Of a DNA stretch of 46,062 bases, positions 9,150 through 17,398 are shown one piece after another. The notes under the pieces are model-generated. The model was not told the DNA's origin, ran no database searches, and saw only the letters and a list, made by a program, of their open reading frames with translations. Numbering within the stretch: position 1 is the stretch's first letter; each line of letters starts with the position of its first letter. This DNA is from an uncultured Nitrospira sp. (GTDB lineage: Bacteria > Nitrospirota > Nitrospiria > Nitrospirales > Nitrospiraceae): the NCBI GenBank assembly GCA_902500705.1, contig CABVRR010000011.1:11089-57150 (forward strand), in the 5' to 3' direction. Both the position numbers and the translations under genes were made by a program.

Positions 9150-10493
9150 CTAAAAGTTAAACTGTAATTGAGTCCGGACAATATCTCCTTCGCGGATGGG
9201 ATAGGGTGCGGTCTGCGTATCAGTGCGTCTACTTCGCGCATAGGCAATCGTGAACTCTAAGGCCTTAGCAAGCTGCCATTCCATTCCAACTTCCCATTCC
9301 CGAACCACATTAAATGGCGCATTGGTCCGATGCTTCTTTCCTCCGCTGTACTCTTGGTAACGAACATAAGGTATGAGCGTGGTCAGCCACGGTTTATTCA
9401 CGTCCCACTTGTACATCCCCTGGACATAGCCACCCTGGATATCCCCCTCCTCAATAGCAGTTTGAGTTCCATTCAACTGAGGACCGCGACCCCAGTTCCA
9501 CTCTGCCTGAATGCCAATGGGTTGCGGATACAACACAAAATGGACGCCGACTCGCTCGTCAAGTATGTTACCGCTATTGATGAGTGCAGGAGTTGCTGAA
9601 AGGCCAGTTCCAGATGCAGTCCCAACATTGAACGTTCCACGGTAGGCATCCACTCCAAACTGGATAATCTGCCCATAGGGCAACTCCATGGGATAGGTGG
9701 CATGCAGAACGATATGTTTATTGTCGTTGCGTTCTGCCACATTGATGGTCTGACCGTTGTAGACTCCGATACCCAGAAGACCATAGTCCCCTGACCCCTT
9801 AAGGCCTGAGTCGATCAGTCTTCTGAACAATTTTCTGGTTTCATTCGGCGTATAATATAAGAAGAAGCCGAGGTCGCGCTCGCCATTTGCCGCGCTGTTG
9901 ATCCCGTCACTCCGGTCAAAGGCAAGCCGCTGTTGACTGGATTGAAGGTTTTCAAATCCAAACGGGATCTTCGATTGCCCTGCTCGAATCCGCAAATCCT
10001 TTTCCCCGAAGAACAGGATGGGGACGGGAAGGAAAATGTCGGCATAGGCATCTCGAAGTTGGGCGAAATTATTGCTCCCATCCCCTGTTGTACCGGGAAC
10101 TGCTCCTGCGAACTCCGGCTGAATATAAAAGGACAGCCAATCAGTAATGTCTCCTGAAATAACAAGGCGGACGCGTCGAAAAGCGAAACCGGTGTTGTCC
10201 CGAATGGTGTTATCGTACTCGCTTCGTATTGATTTATCTCCCGGGAGATAGGTATACCTCGCTTGCACATAGCCGCGTAGGCTGATCTTATTGAACCAGT
10301 TTTTGATTGCCGACCGCTGTTGAACAATCGCGTCCTCTTTTTCATGCTCAGCTTTCAGCTTCACCCATTCTTCTTTTGTGATCTGCCCTTTCTCGTACAA
10401 AAGATCCTCAATGCTGGCCTGCGCTCCATCGGCTTGGAATATCAATCCAAGCCCTAGAAGACACAGACAGGCTGCGAACCACCATCTCTTCAT
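9150..10493 (-). CDS. phosphate-selective porin O/P family outer-membrane protein
   Basis: Predicted trimeric outer-membrane channel that brings phosphate or polyphosphate into the periplasm. The 447-residue product has a signal peptide (cleavage near ADGAQA), a short helical region (LYEKGQITKEEWVKLKAEHEK) resembling the N-terminus of this porin family, then alternating amphipathic beta strands. It ends in Phe (LQFNF), as outer-membrane barrels do. GGGAGGT lies eight bases before the ATG. Position directly upstream of pstS and its own Pho-like box support a phosphate role; an uncharacterised general porin is the alternative. Confidence 0.85.
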   Translation of the reverse strand: MKRWWFAACLCLLGLGLIFQADGAQASIEDLLYEKGQITKEEWVKLKAEHEKEDAIVQQRSAIKNWFNKISLRGYVQARYTYLPGDKSIRSEYDNTIRDNTGFAFRRVRLVISGDITDWLSFYIQPEFAGAVPGTTGDGSNNFAQLRDAYADIFLPVPILFFGEKDLRIRAGQSKIPFGFENLQSSQQRLAFDRSDGINSAANGERDLGFFLYYTPNETRKLFRRLIDSGLKGSGDYGLLGIGVYNGQTINVAERNDNKHIVLHATYPMELPYGQIIQFGVDAYRGTFNVGTASGTGLSATPALINSGNILDERVGVHFVLYPQPIGIQAEWNWGRGPQLNGTQTAIEEGDIQGGYVQGMYKWDVNKPWLTTLIPYVRYQEYSGGKKHRTNAPFNVVREWEVGMEWQLAKALEFTIAYARSRRTDTQTAPYPIREGDIVRTQLQFNF

Positions 10494-10553
10494 TCAAATA
10501 CCTCCCTCTTGTGAGTCGTGTTTTGAAACTGCGGAGAGGTATATCGAACACGC

Positions 10554-10593
10554 GTTAAGATAGTGCTACGGAGTTGTTGCAGATGTGTTAAAT
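10554..10593 (-). promoter_or_regulatory. four-unit Pho box array upstream of the porin
   Basis: On the minus strand four 7-bp units, ATTTAAC, CTGCAAC, CCGTAGC and TCTTAAC, occur with exactly 4 bp between neighbours. They sit 61-100 bp before the porin start. A GATATA candidate -10 is at 10540-10545. The phasing matches the pstS array although individual units diverge. The same array also lies about 55-95 bp upstream of the divergent gene at 10648. Confidence 0.62.
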
Positions 10594-10647
10594 CGGGTAG
10601 GCTTTCAGTAAGAGTCAGAAAGCGGCTAGCACTCATTATGTGAACCA

Positions 10648-11070
10648 GTGAGTACAGACAACCACAATCTTACCGAACCGCCGCTCTGGTCAATCGGTAT
10701 TGTGGCAGGCCTTATTCTGCTTACACCTCTCATCCTGTACTCACTCGCCCCCGTTGAACCCCTTCGCGATGGGGATACCGTGTTCTCGGAAGGCGAGCAG
10801 CTCGTGCGAATCAATAAACCGAATCCTGCCGCTCAAAAGCCTGGAGACAATACGTGCTTGCTCGATCCAAGCAGCCCGCTCATCGTGATTCACTCACCCA
10901 CGACCGATCCCGAGAGCTCGATTATCGCCGAGGTCCAAGGCAATTCAGCCGGAGACTGGCCCTTTTGCCCCGTACACGCTGAGGTGAACCTGAAAATTCA
11001 TCAGGTGTTTCAACGGCCGGCTGTCTTGGGAACGGTGCGAGAAATCTTGGTTGGATTGTTCAGCCGATGA
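10648..11070 (+). CDS. hypothetical single-pass membrane protein
   Basis: A 140-residue protein beginning at GTG with no strong ribosome site and no internal Met alternative. One hydrophobic helix at about residues 14-32 (WSIGIVAGLILLTPLILYSL) is followed by a polar domain with two cysteines (CLLDP and FCPVH). I do not recognise the family. It is divergent from the porin and shares its Pho-like upstream region, so phosphate control is possible but untested. Confidence 0.6.
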   Translation: MSTDNHNLTEPPLWSIGIVAGLILLTPLILYSLAPVEPLRDGDTVFSEGEQLVRINKPNPAAQKPGDNTCLLDPSSPLIVIHSPTTDPESSIIAEVQGNSAGDWPFCPVHAEVNLKIHQVFQRPAVLGTVREILVGLFSR

Positions 11071-11081
11071 ATGCGTGCTGC

Positions 11082-11645
11082 TTATGCCTTGAGATGGCGG
11101 GCAAACTGTTTTCTAAACTTGGCGACCTTAGGCCCTACGACAAACTGGCAGTAGCCTTGGAAGGGGTTACGAGCAAAATATTCCTGATGATACGCTTCTG
11201 CTTTATACCATTGTCCAGCCGGTACGACCTGAGTGACGATCGGAACCTCGTACAATTTCTGATCGGTTAGAGTCCCAATGAGGGTGTCGGCTATGTGTTG
11301 CTGGCTCGAGCTATCGTAAAAAATCGCAGAACGGTATTGCGTGCCCTGATCATTCCCTTGTCGGTTGAGCGTCGTGGGGTCGTGAACAGAAAAAAAGATT
11401 TCGAGAAGTTCTTTGTATGAGACCACCGCCGGATCAAAAGTGATTCGTACCGCTTCGGCATGACCGGTCATCCCCTCACACACGGCTTCATACGTAGGAT
11501 CGTCCAGGTGACCCCCGATATACCCCGACTCAACTGATTCCACACCGCGAATGTGGTCATACACAGCCTCAAGACACCAAAAGCAGCCGCCCGCAAGGAC
11601 GGCGACTTCTTTGTCAGATGAGACCGCTTTTGTTTCGTCTCTCAT
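11082..11645 (-). CDS. msrA: peptide methionine sulfoxide reductase MsrA
   Basis: Reduces the S-epimer of methionine sulfoxide in proteins, a repair step after oxidative damage. The 187-residue product has the catalytic motif GCFWCLE with its active Cys, plus family blocks GYIGG, EAVCEGMTGHAEAV and the DQGTQYRS loop. No MsrB domain is fused. There is no signal peptide, so the enzyme is cytoplasmic. It follows the small gene at 11696 by about 50 bp and may be co-transcribed with it. Confidence 0.95.
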   Translation of the reverse strand: MRDETKAVSSDKEVAVLAGGCFWCLEAVYDHIRGVESVESGYIGGHLDDPTYEAVCEGMTGHAEAVRITFDPAVVSYKELLEIFFSVHDPTTLNRQGNDQGTQYRSAIFYDSSSQQHIADTLIGTLTDQKLYEVPIVTQVVPAGQWYKAEAYHQEYFARNPFQGYCQFVVGPKVAKFRKQFARHLKA

Positions 11646-11695
11646 CGTAAGATAGGCTGAGTACTTGGGTGAAGTTCTTTCTCGGACGGATGCGT

Positions 11696-11887
11696 CTACC
11701 CTTCTTCTTCTTCCTCAATATCCTCAATGCCTTCGTAACTCATCTCCGGGAAAGACGCTGATGCCTTCTCGCAGGCGGTTTCGACCATCTCTTCAGCGTC
11801 TTCTGCCGAATCGGCGTCGACCAAAAATTTCACCGTAATCGCGTACCTCTGTTCCACTCCCAACTCCTTTCGCTGTCGTTCCGTCAC
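11696..11887 (-). CDS. small acidic hypothetical protein
   Basis: A 63-residue product starting at GTG. It has a short beta-like stretch (YAITVKFLVDAD), an alpha-helical Ala/Glu segment, and a strongly acidic tail ending in a run of Glu. I do not recognise a characterised family; the beginning resembles small ferredoxin-like or ACT-like folds only superficially. It sits just before msrA on the same strand. It is probably real because the composition is protein-like and the neighbouring spacing is tight. Confidence 0.6.
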   Translation of the reverse strand: MTERQRKELGVEQRYAITVKFLVDADSAEDAEEMVETACEKASASFPEMSYEGIEDIEEEEEG

Positions 11888-11990
11888 AAATTAAAGACCA
11901 GACCACCATTCTTCCGTACTTTGTGATAGTCGTGGTCGCCCTGTCAACCGTGTTCGGCATCGCATTGGTTTCGTGTGTGGTCGGCGAGTC

Positions 11991-12024
11991 AAAAAATAAT
12001 AGAACGAGGATGCATCATCCCCGT
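11991..12024 (-). terminator. Rho-independent terminator after the PilZ gene
   Basis: A nine-pair stem (with one G-T pair) closes on a 3-nt ATG loop at 12004-12024. On the minus strand it is followed by a T-rich tract ending in TTTTTT (11991-11996). It lies about 50 bp after the PilZ stop codon at 12075. Confidence 0.7.
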
Positions 12025-12074
12025 CGCAAGCCGTTCACAGGGATAGGGGTGTGGAAAGCGGAGGCTGGAGGGAG

Positions 12075-12455
12075 CTATTCGTCGTATTCGAGATTGGAGA
12101 GAACTGCCTTGAGCTTCGCCAACTCTTCCGGGGCAACACGCGAAAACTCGACCCCGAAGTTTGTGTCACCCACCCACCGCACCGTGGCTTCATCAATCCG
12201 CAATGGCCAGTCAAGGCCTGGGATATGGAGTCGGCATTCGAGCGTTGCGCCTTGCTCGATCGGCATATCACTTTCGATTTTACAGCCACCGGCAGAAATA
12301 TCCAGTGTTTGTCCCTGCCCTTCACGCCTGTTCCCTGAAAAGGTACTGCGAAATTGAGTGGTGAACCGTGGCTGGACCCGGCGTTCCTCCGGTTTGGGTT
12401 TAGCCGGAGCTTGCTTGGGTGTGTCCGATTTAAAGAGATCGCTAAACTTGCTCAA
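12075..12455 (-). CDS. PilZ domain protein, probable c-di-GMP effector
   Basis: A 126-residue soluble protein with a single PilZ domain. The two ligand-binding motifs are intact: RVQPR (R-x-x-x-R) and DISAGG (D-x-S-x-x-G). A short Pro/Lys-rich N-terminus precedes the barrel. The start is TTG, supported by AAGGA eight bases upstream. Such stand-alone PilZ proteins usually tune motility, secretion or polysaccharide export by binding cyclic di-GMP; the partner is not visible from this context. Confidence 0.85.
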   Translation of the reverse strand: MSKFSDLFKSDTPKQAPAKPKPEERRVQPRFTTQFRSTFSGNRREGQGQTLDISAGGCKIESDMPIEQGATLECRLHIPGLDWPLRIDEATVRWVGDTNFGVEFSRVAPEELAKLKAVLSNLEYDE

Positions 12456-12502
12456 AGATAACGTCCTTATCTAACAGGTGTCGCCAGCACACGGACACGG
12501 CA

Positions 12503-13153
12503 TCACCGCTGCATGCTTTCATCCTTAATGGATAGCAACATATGATCTCGACGATTCTTCTGATAGCAGGACTCATCCCGATCGACACAAAATGGCCGTT
12601 CTTTGCCGTACGACACGATCGCCACCTGTTTAGGACTGACACCGACTTCTGCAAGATAGTTCCTGGCGGCCTTGGCGCGCTTATCGCCTAACACGATATT
12701 GTAATCACCGGTGCCTCGTTCATCGCAATGGCCTTCAATTTTCAGCACGGCTCCTGGATGATCTTTCAAGTACGCCGCGTCGTGATTCAGGGCTTCCATT
12801 CCCGCATCGGACAACGTCCATTGGTCATATCCAAAGAAGACGTCGTGCAGTCCGGCCTCAGCCGCTGCTTTCTCTTCTTGTGTCAGCTCGGCACGCTGAC
12901 GAGCAGTGAGCCCCGATGGGTTAAGCGCCGTCGCATAGCCGCTTTGTGCAAGTCGTTCCTCCGATGGGTTGCGGGAGAAGCCGTTCAATTCACCGCTTGA
13001 GTTTCCGCCTGACATATTCGGGAGCTTCGAACTTTCACGTCCGGGTCCATTTTCTCCCTCTGACTTGAGCCATTTCGTATTACAACCCTCGCCTGATAAC
13101 AAGATGAGTCCCAGTACCATCATGGCTCCGGACTTTGTCATCGCGTTAGTCAT
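12503..13153 (-). CDS. pal: peptidoglycan-associated lipoprotein (Pal/OmpA family)
   Basis: Outer-membrane lipoprotein predicted to tether the outer membrane to peptidoglycan. The 216-residue product has a lipobox-like signal end (LLSGEGC), a low-complexity Ser/Asn/Gly linker, and a C-terminal OmpA domain with the Pal motif EGHCDERGTGDYN and the DKRAKAARNYL helix. GGAGGGGAGG immediately before the ATG at 13153 decides that start over one six codons upstream. The tail is rich in charged residues (CYQKNRRDHMLLS). No tol genes are adjacent, so the pal symbol rests on the domain alone. Confidence 0.82.
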   Translation of the reverse strand: MTNAMTKSGAMMVLGLILLSGEGCNTKWLKSEGENGPGRESSKLPNMSGGNSSGELNGFSRNPSEERLAQSGYATALNPSGLTARQRAELTQEEKAAAEAGLHDVFFGYDQWTLSDAGMEALNHDAAYLKDHPGAVLKIEGHCDERGTGDYNIVLGDKRAKAARNYLAEVGVSPKQVAIVSYGKERPFCVDRDESCYQKNRRDHMLLSIKDESMQR

Positions 13154-13500
13154 AACCCTCCCCTCCATCAAATGACCTCCCGCCTCCTACACAACGCACT
13201 GGCTTTCGAAACAATCAGCCTAACCGCGTAATGAGGGTCTTTCTCACGGCTCACTCGTTGCTCCCTCGACAGACAACAACTATAGCATCGGCATTAAGAA
13301 GCGACGCTTTAACAGGAGCTTAGCGGATCACCTGAAGAACGCCTAACAATTTTAGATATTTGGCAAGCAAGATAGACGGAGAGAGATGTTCTCTAGGCAG
13401 ACACAGAAATGACAGCGAATCAATGGACTAGGGCAGGAAGGGGATGAAGCCTACTACCAACCTATCCTGATACGGACCAACTCCCCTTTGAGGCTCAATA
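13154..13500. other. intergenic region upstream of pal
   Basis: About 350 bp without a convincing gene on either strand. It holds a candidate extended -10 promoter for pal on the minus strand (TGCTATAGT at 13279-13287). Otherwise I see only short inverted repeats of no clear purpose. Confidence 0.5.
13279..13287 (-). promoter_or_regulatory. extended -10 promoter candidate for pal
   Basis: Minus-strand TGCTATAGT fits the extended -10 form (TG, one base, TATAAT-like hexamer). No good -35 is present at 17-18 bp. The predicted leader is about 115 nt. Confidence 0.4.
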
Positions 13501-13635
13501 CTACCTTGTTCGTTCAGACCAACGGACCGGTTGCAGCACCGCCCCAAAACCAGCCAACGCACAGATAAACAACAGCATGGCGAGTGCAATCACCAGGAAA
13601 AATGCCGCTCTCATGTCGTGCAAAACGGGGATCAT
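13501..13635 (-). CDS. 44-residue single-TM protein
   Basis: A very short gene. GGGAGGT stands eight bases before the ATG. The product begins MIPVLHDMRAAFFLVIAL, has one hydrophobic helix at about residues 10-33 and ends in a basic polar tail (QPVRWSERTR). It starts 30 bp after the stop of the zinc-ribbon gene on the same strand, suggesting a two-gene unit. Function unknown; the strong ribosome site and the clean helix argue that it is translated. Confidence 0.62.
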   Translation of the reverse strand: MIPVLHDMRAAFFLVIALAMLLFICALAGFGAVLQPVRWSERTR

Positions 13636-13665
13636 GGTGGTACCTCCCTCTGCTTGCTCGATCTA

Positions 13666-13851
13666 TTAACTACACCATCCGCATTCGCAGACCCACGGGC
13701 TCATCGGGTCCGATTTCTCCAGTGCTCGCCCGCAACAGGGGCATTGCCTGGTCCAAGCAGCCCGATTCTTCTGTGTATAGTATACCGCACCGAACGTCGC
13801 GTGCTGTTTAGTATATCGGCAAACCCACTGCACGAAATAACCTCGTTTCAT
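13666..13851 (-). CDS. small zinc-ribbon protein
   Basis: A 61-residue basic product with two cysteine knuckles near its C-terminus, CPCC and CECGWC, spaced as in a rubredoxin-like or zinc-ribbon fold. The first half is aromatic and basic (KRGYFVQWVCRYTKQH). No family is recognised. The ribosome site is weak. It lies directly upstream of the 44-residue membrane protein. Confidence 0.55.
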   Translation of the reverse strand: MKRGYFVQWVCRYTKQHATFGAVYYTQKNRAAWTRQCPCCGRALEKSDPMSPWVCECGWCS

Positions 13852-14190
13852 ACATCACCGGTTTTCAAAAGGTATACCGGCATAGTAAATGGGATTTCCT
13901 CAGGGATCTATCCAGCTTTGGTGGAATGGCCAACAAGGCCAACATACTCATAACTCATTGGAAATAAATTCAAATCGAGCTATAGGTCTAGTTTACCCAT
14001 TAGTAATTTAAACCAGCCAACCAGAAGCTCGCGCGACATGGTCGAGCGATTCTGACACCGCAGTTCTAATAGACGGGAGGCTACACAGGCAGATGGTTGA
14101 AAATCAAGCAAGAGTTACGCGCTCTTACAACCATCGGCACCAGCAATGTTGTCGTGAAGAAGAAGTGGCAGGAGGTTGCATATACCTTGC
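13852..14190. other. intergenic region
   Basis: About 340 bp with no supported gene. The AT-rich half near 13950-14030 should hold the promoter of the zinc-ribbon gene, but no hexamer pair stands out. A 46-codon open frame at 14093-14233 on the plus strand is not convincing. Confidence 0.5.
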
Positions 14191-14880
14191 TCAAAATAGC
14201 GGTTTCTTCCCACCCACTTTGAGAATCGCGTAGTGAAACGCTTTTGAAAGGCTTTCTAGGGACGCCCTATCACAGACAGGAATATAGATCTCCCCCTTCT
14301 TTTCTCCTGGTTTGTCTTTCGGAGCACGATCTTCATACACAAGCTCTTCGAGACTTGTGACGTCCAATTTTCCGGTTTTAAGGTCATGTGCAGATTTCCC
14401 TGGCAGCACAAGAGGCGCCAGCCATTCTGTCGCACAGGCCCCACGCGTACAACGTAACCGAATTCCATAGAGGTTGATATTCTCACTCTCCTGCTCTGAA
14501 CTCACGCTCGGAGAGAGCGCGCTCAAGTCGAACTCCTGAATCCTTTCTTCCGGGGATTGAATGCCGAATATTCCGCTCAACTTCCTGCGTTCATTCTGGC
14601 GTGTCGTAATTGTGAGGGCTGATGACGACATCACAACGACATCGACCTTTGCCATCCTATCCATATGCCACATGGATCCATCTTTTGCGATCATGCGTTG
14701 CAACCCACTGCGCATGGTCCCACAGGTATTCCATGTGTCCTTGATAAACGCCACTGTCTCTTCCACCGATGGCCCGTCGGGGATGGGAATGTCGCTCGGT
14801 GCTGCCCTTACGCTCGGCAGACTCATCATGAAGATGAGAATGTAGATGACCAACTCTCCCGCTTTCTGCTTTGTCATCAT
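14191..14880 (-). CDS. hypothetical secreted protein
   Basis: The frame is open to 15054, but the ATG pair at 14875-14880 is preferred because it places a signal peptide at the N-terminus (AGELVIYILIFMMSLPSVRA). The mature part, about 200 residues, is mixed alpha/beta with two close cysteines (RLRCTRGACATEW) and a second Cys near the end (IPVCDRASL). I do not recognise a family. It is the first gene downstream of tRNA-Arg on the same strand, about 220 bp away. Confidence 0.65.
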   Translation of the reverse strand: MMTKQKAGELVIYILIFMMSLPSVRAAPSDIPIPDGPSVEETVAFIKDTWNTCGTMRSGLQRMIAKDGSMWHMDRMAKVDVVVMSSSALTITTRQNERRKLSGIFGIQSPEERIQEFDLSALSPSVSSEQESENINLYGIRLRCTRGACATEWLAPLVLPGKSAHDLKTGKLDVTSLEELVYEDRAPKDKPGEKKGEIYIPVCDRASLESLSKAFHYAILKVGGKKPLF

Positions 14881-15097
14881 GAGCAAGCCGCTTGGCACAG
14901 GCTGGAATCGTTCTTTATACAGCTCAATATCCGAGTTGATGGACAGACCGCAAGACAGTGCATCATCAGAGGCACCATGGGCTAAAGAGTCTGCACAGCT
15001 GGACTGCGGTGTTGGATCACTAGGGAGGGCAAGGGGACACCCATTCCACCACACAGGAATTCGGTGACCACTTCATCCGTATAAGCGATTGCAAACA

Positions 15098-15174
<77 letters not shown>

Positions 15175-15226
15175 AGCGTGGATACATGAATCATGTTCAG
15201 GCAAGATTTGTCAAGGTTCGGAGACG

Positions 15227-15739
15227 TCAGTGAGGAAGTTTCAGCCTTTCCAGAATCGCGTCGGCAACTTGCGTAGCCGATCGTCCGTCCGTCTCAATAA
15301 CATGATCAGCGGCAGCTTGATACATCGGGGTGCGCTCACGCAGAACATCTTGGATCTCATCCACAAAAGACTTGCCCCCCGTAAGAGAAGGCCGCTGCGT
15401 ATCGTGGCTGATACGCGCCGTGATGACGTTCACCGAGGCGGTCAGCCAGAATAACATTCCTGTTGCCTTCAACACCTCTACATTCTGTGGCCGAAGAATG
15501 ATGCCCCCGCCCGTATCGATGACACGACCATCCTCGCCGGCCACTTTCCGACAGATCTGCGATTCGAGATCACGAAAATACTCCCACCCATGGTGGTCGA
15601 CGATTGTAGGGATGGGTTCCCCCGCGAGCTTCACGATCTCGGCGTCTGTGGACAACATGATGCGCCCTAGTCGCTCTGCCAGGATTTTCCCAACAGTGCT
15701 CTTGCCCGTGCCGCGATAACCGATCAGCACGACGTTCAT
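15227..15739 (-). CDS. aroK: shikimate kinase
   Basis: Phosphorylates shikimate to shikimate 3-phosphate, the step before EPSP synthase (aroA at 34207 in this window). The 170-residue product has Walker A GYRGTGKSTVG, the shikimate-binding DAEI and RDLE blocks and a GGGIILR loop. Its ATG overlaps the aroE stop by 4 bp (ATGA), so the two are translationally coupled. Confidence 0.95.
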   Translation of the reverse strand: MNVVLIGYRGTGKSTVGKILAERLGRIMLSTDAEIVKLAGEPIPTIVDHHGWEYFRDLESQICRKVAGEDGRVIDTGGGIILRPQNVEVLKATGMLFWLTASVNVITARISHDTQRPSLTGGKSFVDEIQDVLRERTPMYQAAADHVIETDGRSATQVADAILERLKLPH

Positions 15740-16590
15740 CGGAAATGAGACTCCAAGACCGTGCGCATGACTTCAACAGGAGCCGGTTGATTGGTCCATA
15801 GCTCAAATTGGGTGACGGCCTGATTGAGAAACATCTCCAACCCGGGAATCGTCTTACATCCGGCTCGCTTGGCATCCGTGAGCAGTCGGGTTTCACGTGG
15901 ATTGTAGACGATATCCATAACGGAGAGATTGGGATGCAGGAGCGAGGCGGGCACACAAGAGGTGTCGGATTTCGGAGACATCCCGACCGGGGTACAATGG
16001 ATCAGAACGTGTGAGTCGGGAAGAATCCGCCGAAGAGCGGCTTCGTCAAGATGCCCTTCCTCTACCGTCACCGTGGACTGGGAACGAATATCCTGAGCTA
16101 AACGAGTCAATTCAGAGTCGTCAATTCCCAGTAACGTCAGTTGTTCCGCACCGGATTCACCGGCAAGGGCGAAGGCAATCGCTCGAGCTGCCCCTCCGGA
16201 ACCGAGCACGACGATGCGTCGGCTCTTAAGCTCGACACCGCTTTCTCTAAGCGCTCGTAACGCTCCTGTCGCATCCGTGTTGTACCCGGTCAGTTCGCCT
16301 TTTTCCGCAACAATGGTATTGATAGCTCCGATCCGTTGAGCCGTCCCCTCCAGATGAGTCAGAAACGGGATGGCTGCCACCTTGTGAGGAATCGTCACAC
16401 TGGCTCCGCGAAAGTTTCCTAACGCGCGAAGCCCATTGATAGCCTCACCGATGGCGTCTACCTGCCAGGCAAGATAGACGAAGTTGAGCCCCACTTTTTT
16501 GAATGCGGCATTATGAATGGCGGGGGACAGCGAATGACCCACCGGATTGCCGATCACTCCGCAAAACTGTGTTTGAGCATCAATGTCCAT
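15736..16590 (-). CDS. aroE: shikimate dehydrogenase (NADP+)
   Basis: Reduces 3-dehydroshikimate to shikimate. The 284-residue product has the substrate motif GNPVGHSLSPAIHN, the catalytic Lys in TIPHK and NTDATGALRAL, and a Rossmann loop VLGSGGAARAIAFAL. Length and motifs are normal for the family. It lies 46 bp after the SDR gene and overlaps aroK by 4 bp. Confidence 0.95.
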   Translation of the reverse strand: MDIDAQTQFCGVIGNPVGHSLSPAIHNAAFKKVGLNFVYLAWQVDAIGEAINGLRALGNFRGASVTIPHKVAAIPFLTHLEGTAQRIGAINTIVAEKGELTGYNTDATGALRALRESGVELKSRRIVVLGSGGAARAIAFALAGESGAEQLTLLGIDDSELTRLAQDIRSQSTVTVEEGHLDEAALRRILPDSHVLIHCTPVGMSPKSDTSCVPASLLHPNLSVMDIVYNPRETRLLTDAKRAGCKTIPGLEMFLNQAVTQFELWTNQPAPVEVMRTVLESHFR

Positions 16591-16636
16591 GTTGATCTGA
16601 AAGAGTGATTGTGATGGCCTCTTGGCGACGCCTCAT

Positions 16637-17398
16637 CTAGCCCTTACACACGGTCATGCCCCCATCAACAGTAAAGGTCGCCCCAGTCACCCAGGCAGCT
16701 TCATCGGAGGCCAGGTATAGGACCATATTCGCCACTTCCTCGGGCGTCCCAGGACGACGAATCGCATATTGGGCAAGAATGGGCTGGAGCATGTCGGGAT
16801 TGGCCATCAAGGGAGCCGCCATGGGCGTATCGATTAAGCCGGGATTTACGACATTGCAGCGAATGCCTTCCTTCGCATATTCGACTGCGAGGGCACGCGT
16901 CAACGCATCAAGGGCCCCTTTGGACGCCGTATACGCGGCAAGACCGGAGAGACCGACTAAACTCGCAATGGACGAGATATTGATGATCGAGCCTCGCCCT
17001 TGCTTCAGCATGTGCGGGATGACGGTTCGCGTCATGCGGAACACCCCGGTCAAGTTGATATCGAGCACCTGCGCCCAAGTCGCATCATCGGTTTCGTGGA
17101 GCCGCTTTCCAAATTCCCCGATGCCCGCATTGTTGACCAGCACGTCGATCCGCCCGAAACTATCGAGCGTCCGGCGGACGACATCCTGCACATGAAGTTC
17201 ATCCGTCACGGAACCGGCGACGCCCAGCACCTTGCCTTTGTTGAGCCGAATCACGCTTGCCACACGATCCAACTCCTGCTGCCGACGGCCCGTGATGACA
17301 ACCGATGCGCCCTCCTCGGTAAACCGTTTCGCGATCGCTTCGCCGATCCCGGCATTGCCTCCCGTCACGACGACGACCTTACCTTCCAGCCTATTCAT
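16637..17398 (-). CDS. short-chain dehydrogenase/reductase
   Basis: A 253-residue classical SDR with the cofactor motif TGGNAGIG, the structural NNAG block, the catalytic Ser in NISSIAS and the Y-x-x-x-K pair in YTASKGALDAL. The end (VTGATFTVDGGMT) is typical of FabG-like and sugar/alcohol SDRs. The substrate cannot be read from sequence; the ARG/Arg pair after the first strand (TGRRQQEL) suggests NADPH. Its start overlaps the trmI stop by 4 bp. Confidence 0.9.
   Translation of the reverse strand: MNRLEGKVVVVTGGNAGIGEAIAKRFTEEGASVVITGRRQQELDRVASVIRLNKGKVLGVAGSVTDELHVQDVVRRTLDSFGRIDVLVNNAGIGEFGKRLHETDDATWAQVLDINLTGVFRMTRTVIPHMLKQGRGSIINISSIASLVGLSGLAAYTASKGALDALTRALAVEYAKEGIRCNVVNPGLIDTPMAAPLMANPDMLQPILAQYAIRRPGTPEEVANMVLYLASDEAAWVTGATFTVDGGMTVCKG

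Noticed and set aside
13531..13953. 140-codon plus-strand frame
   Set aside because: Low-complexity product, no ribosome site, and it is antisense to the better supported pair at 13501-13851.
14093..14233. 46-codon plus-strand frame
   Set aside because: The GGGAGG upstream is too far from the ATG and the frame runs into the end of the gene at 14191.
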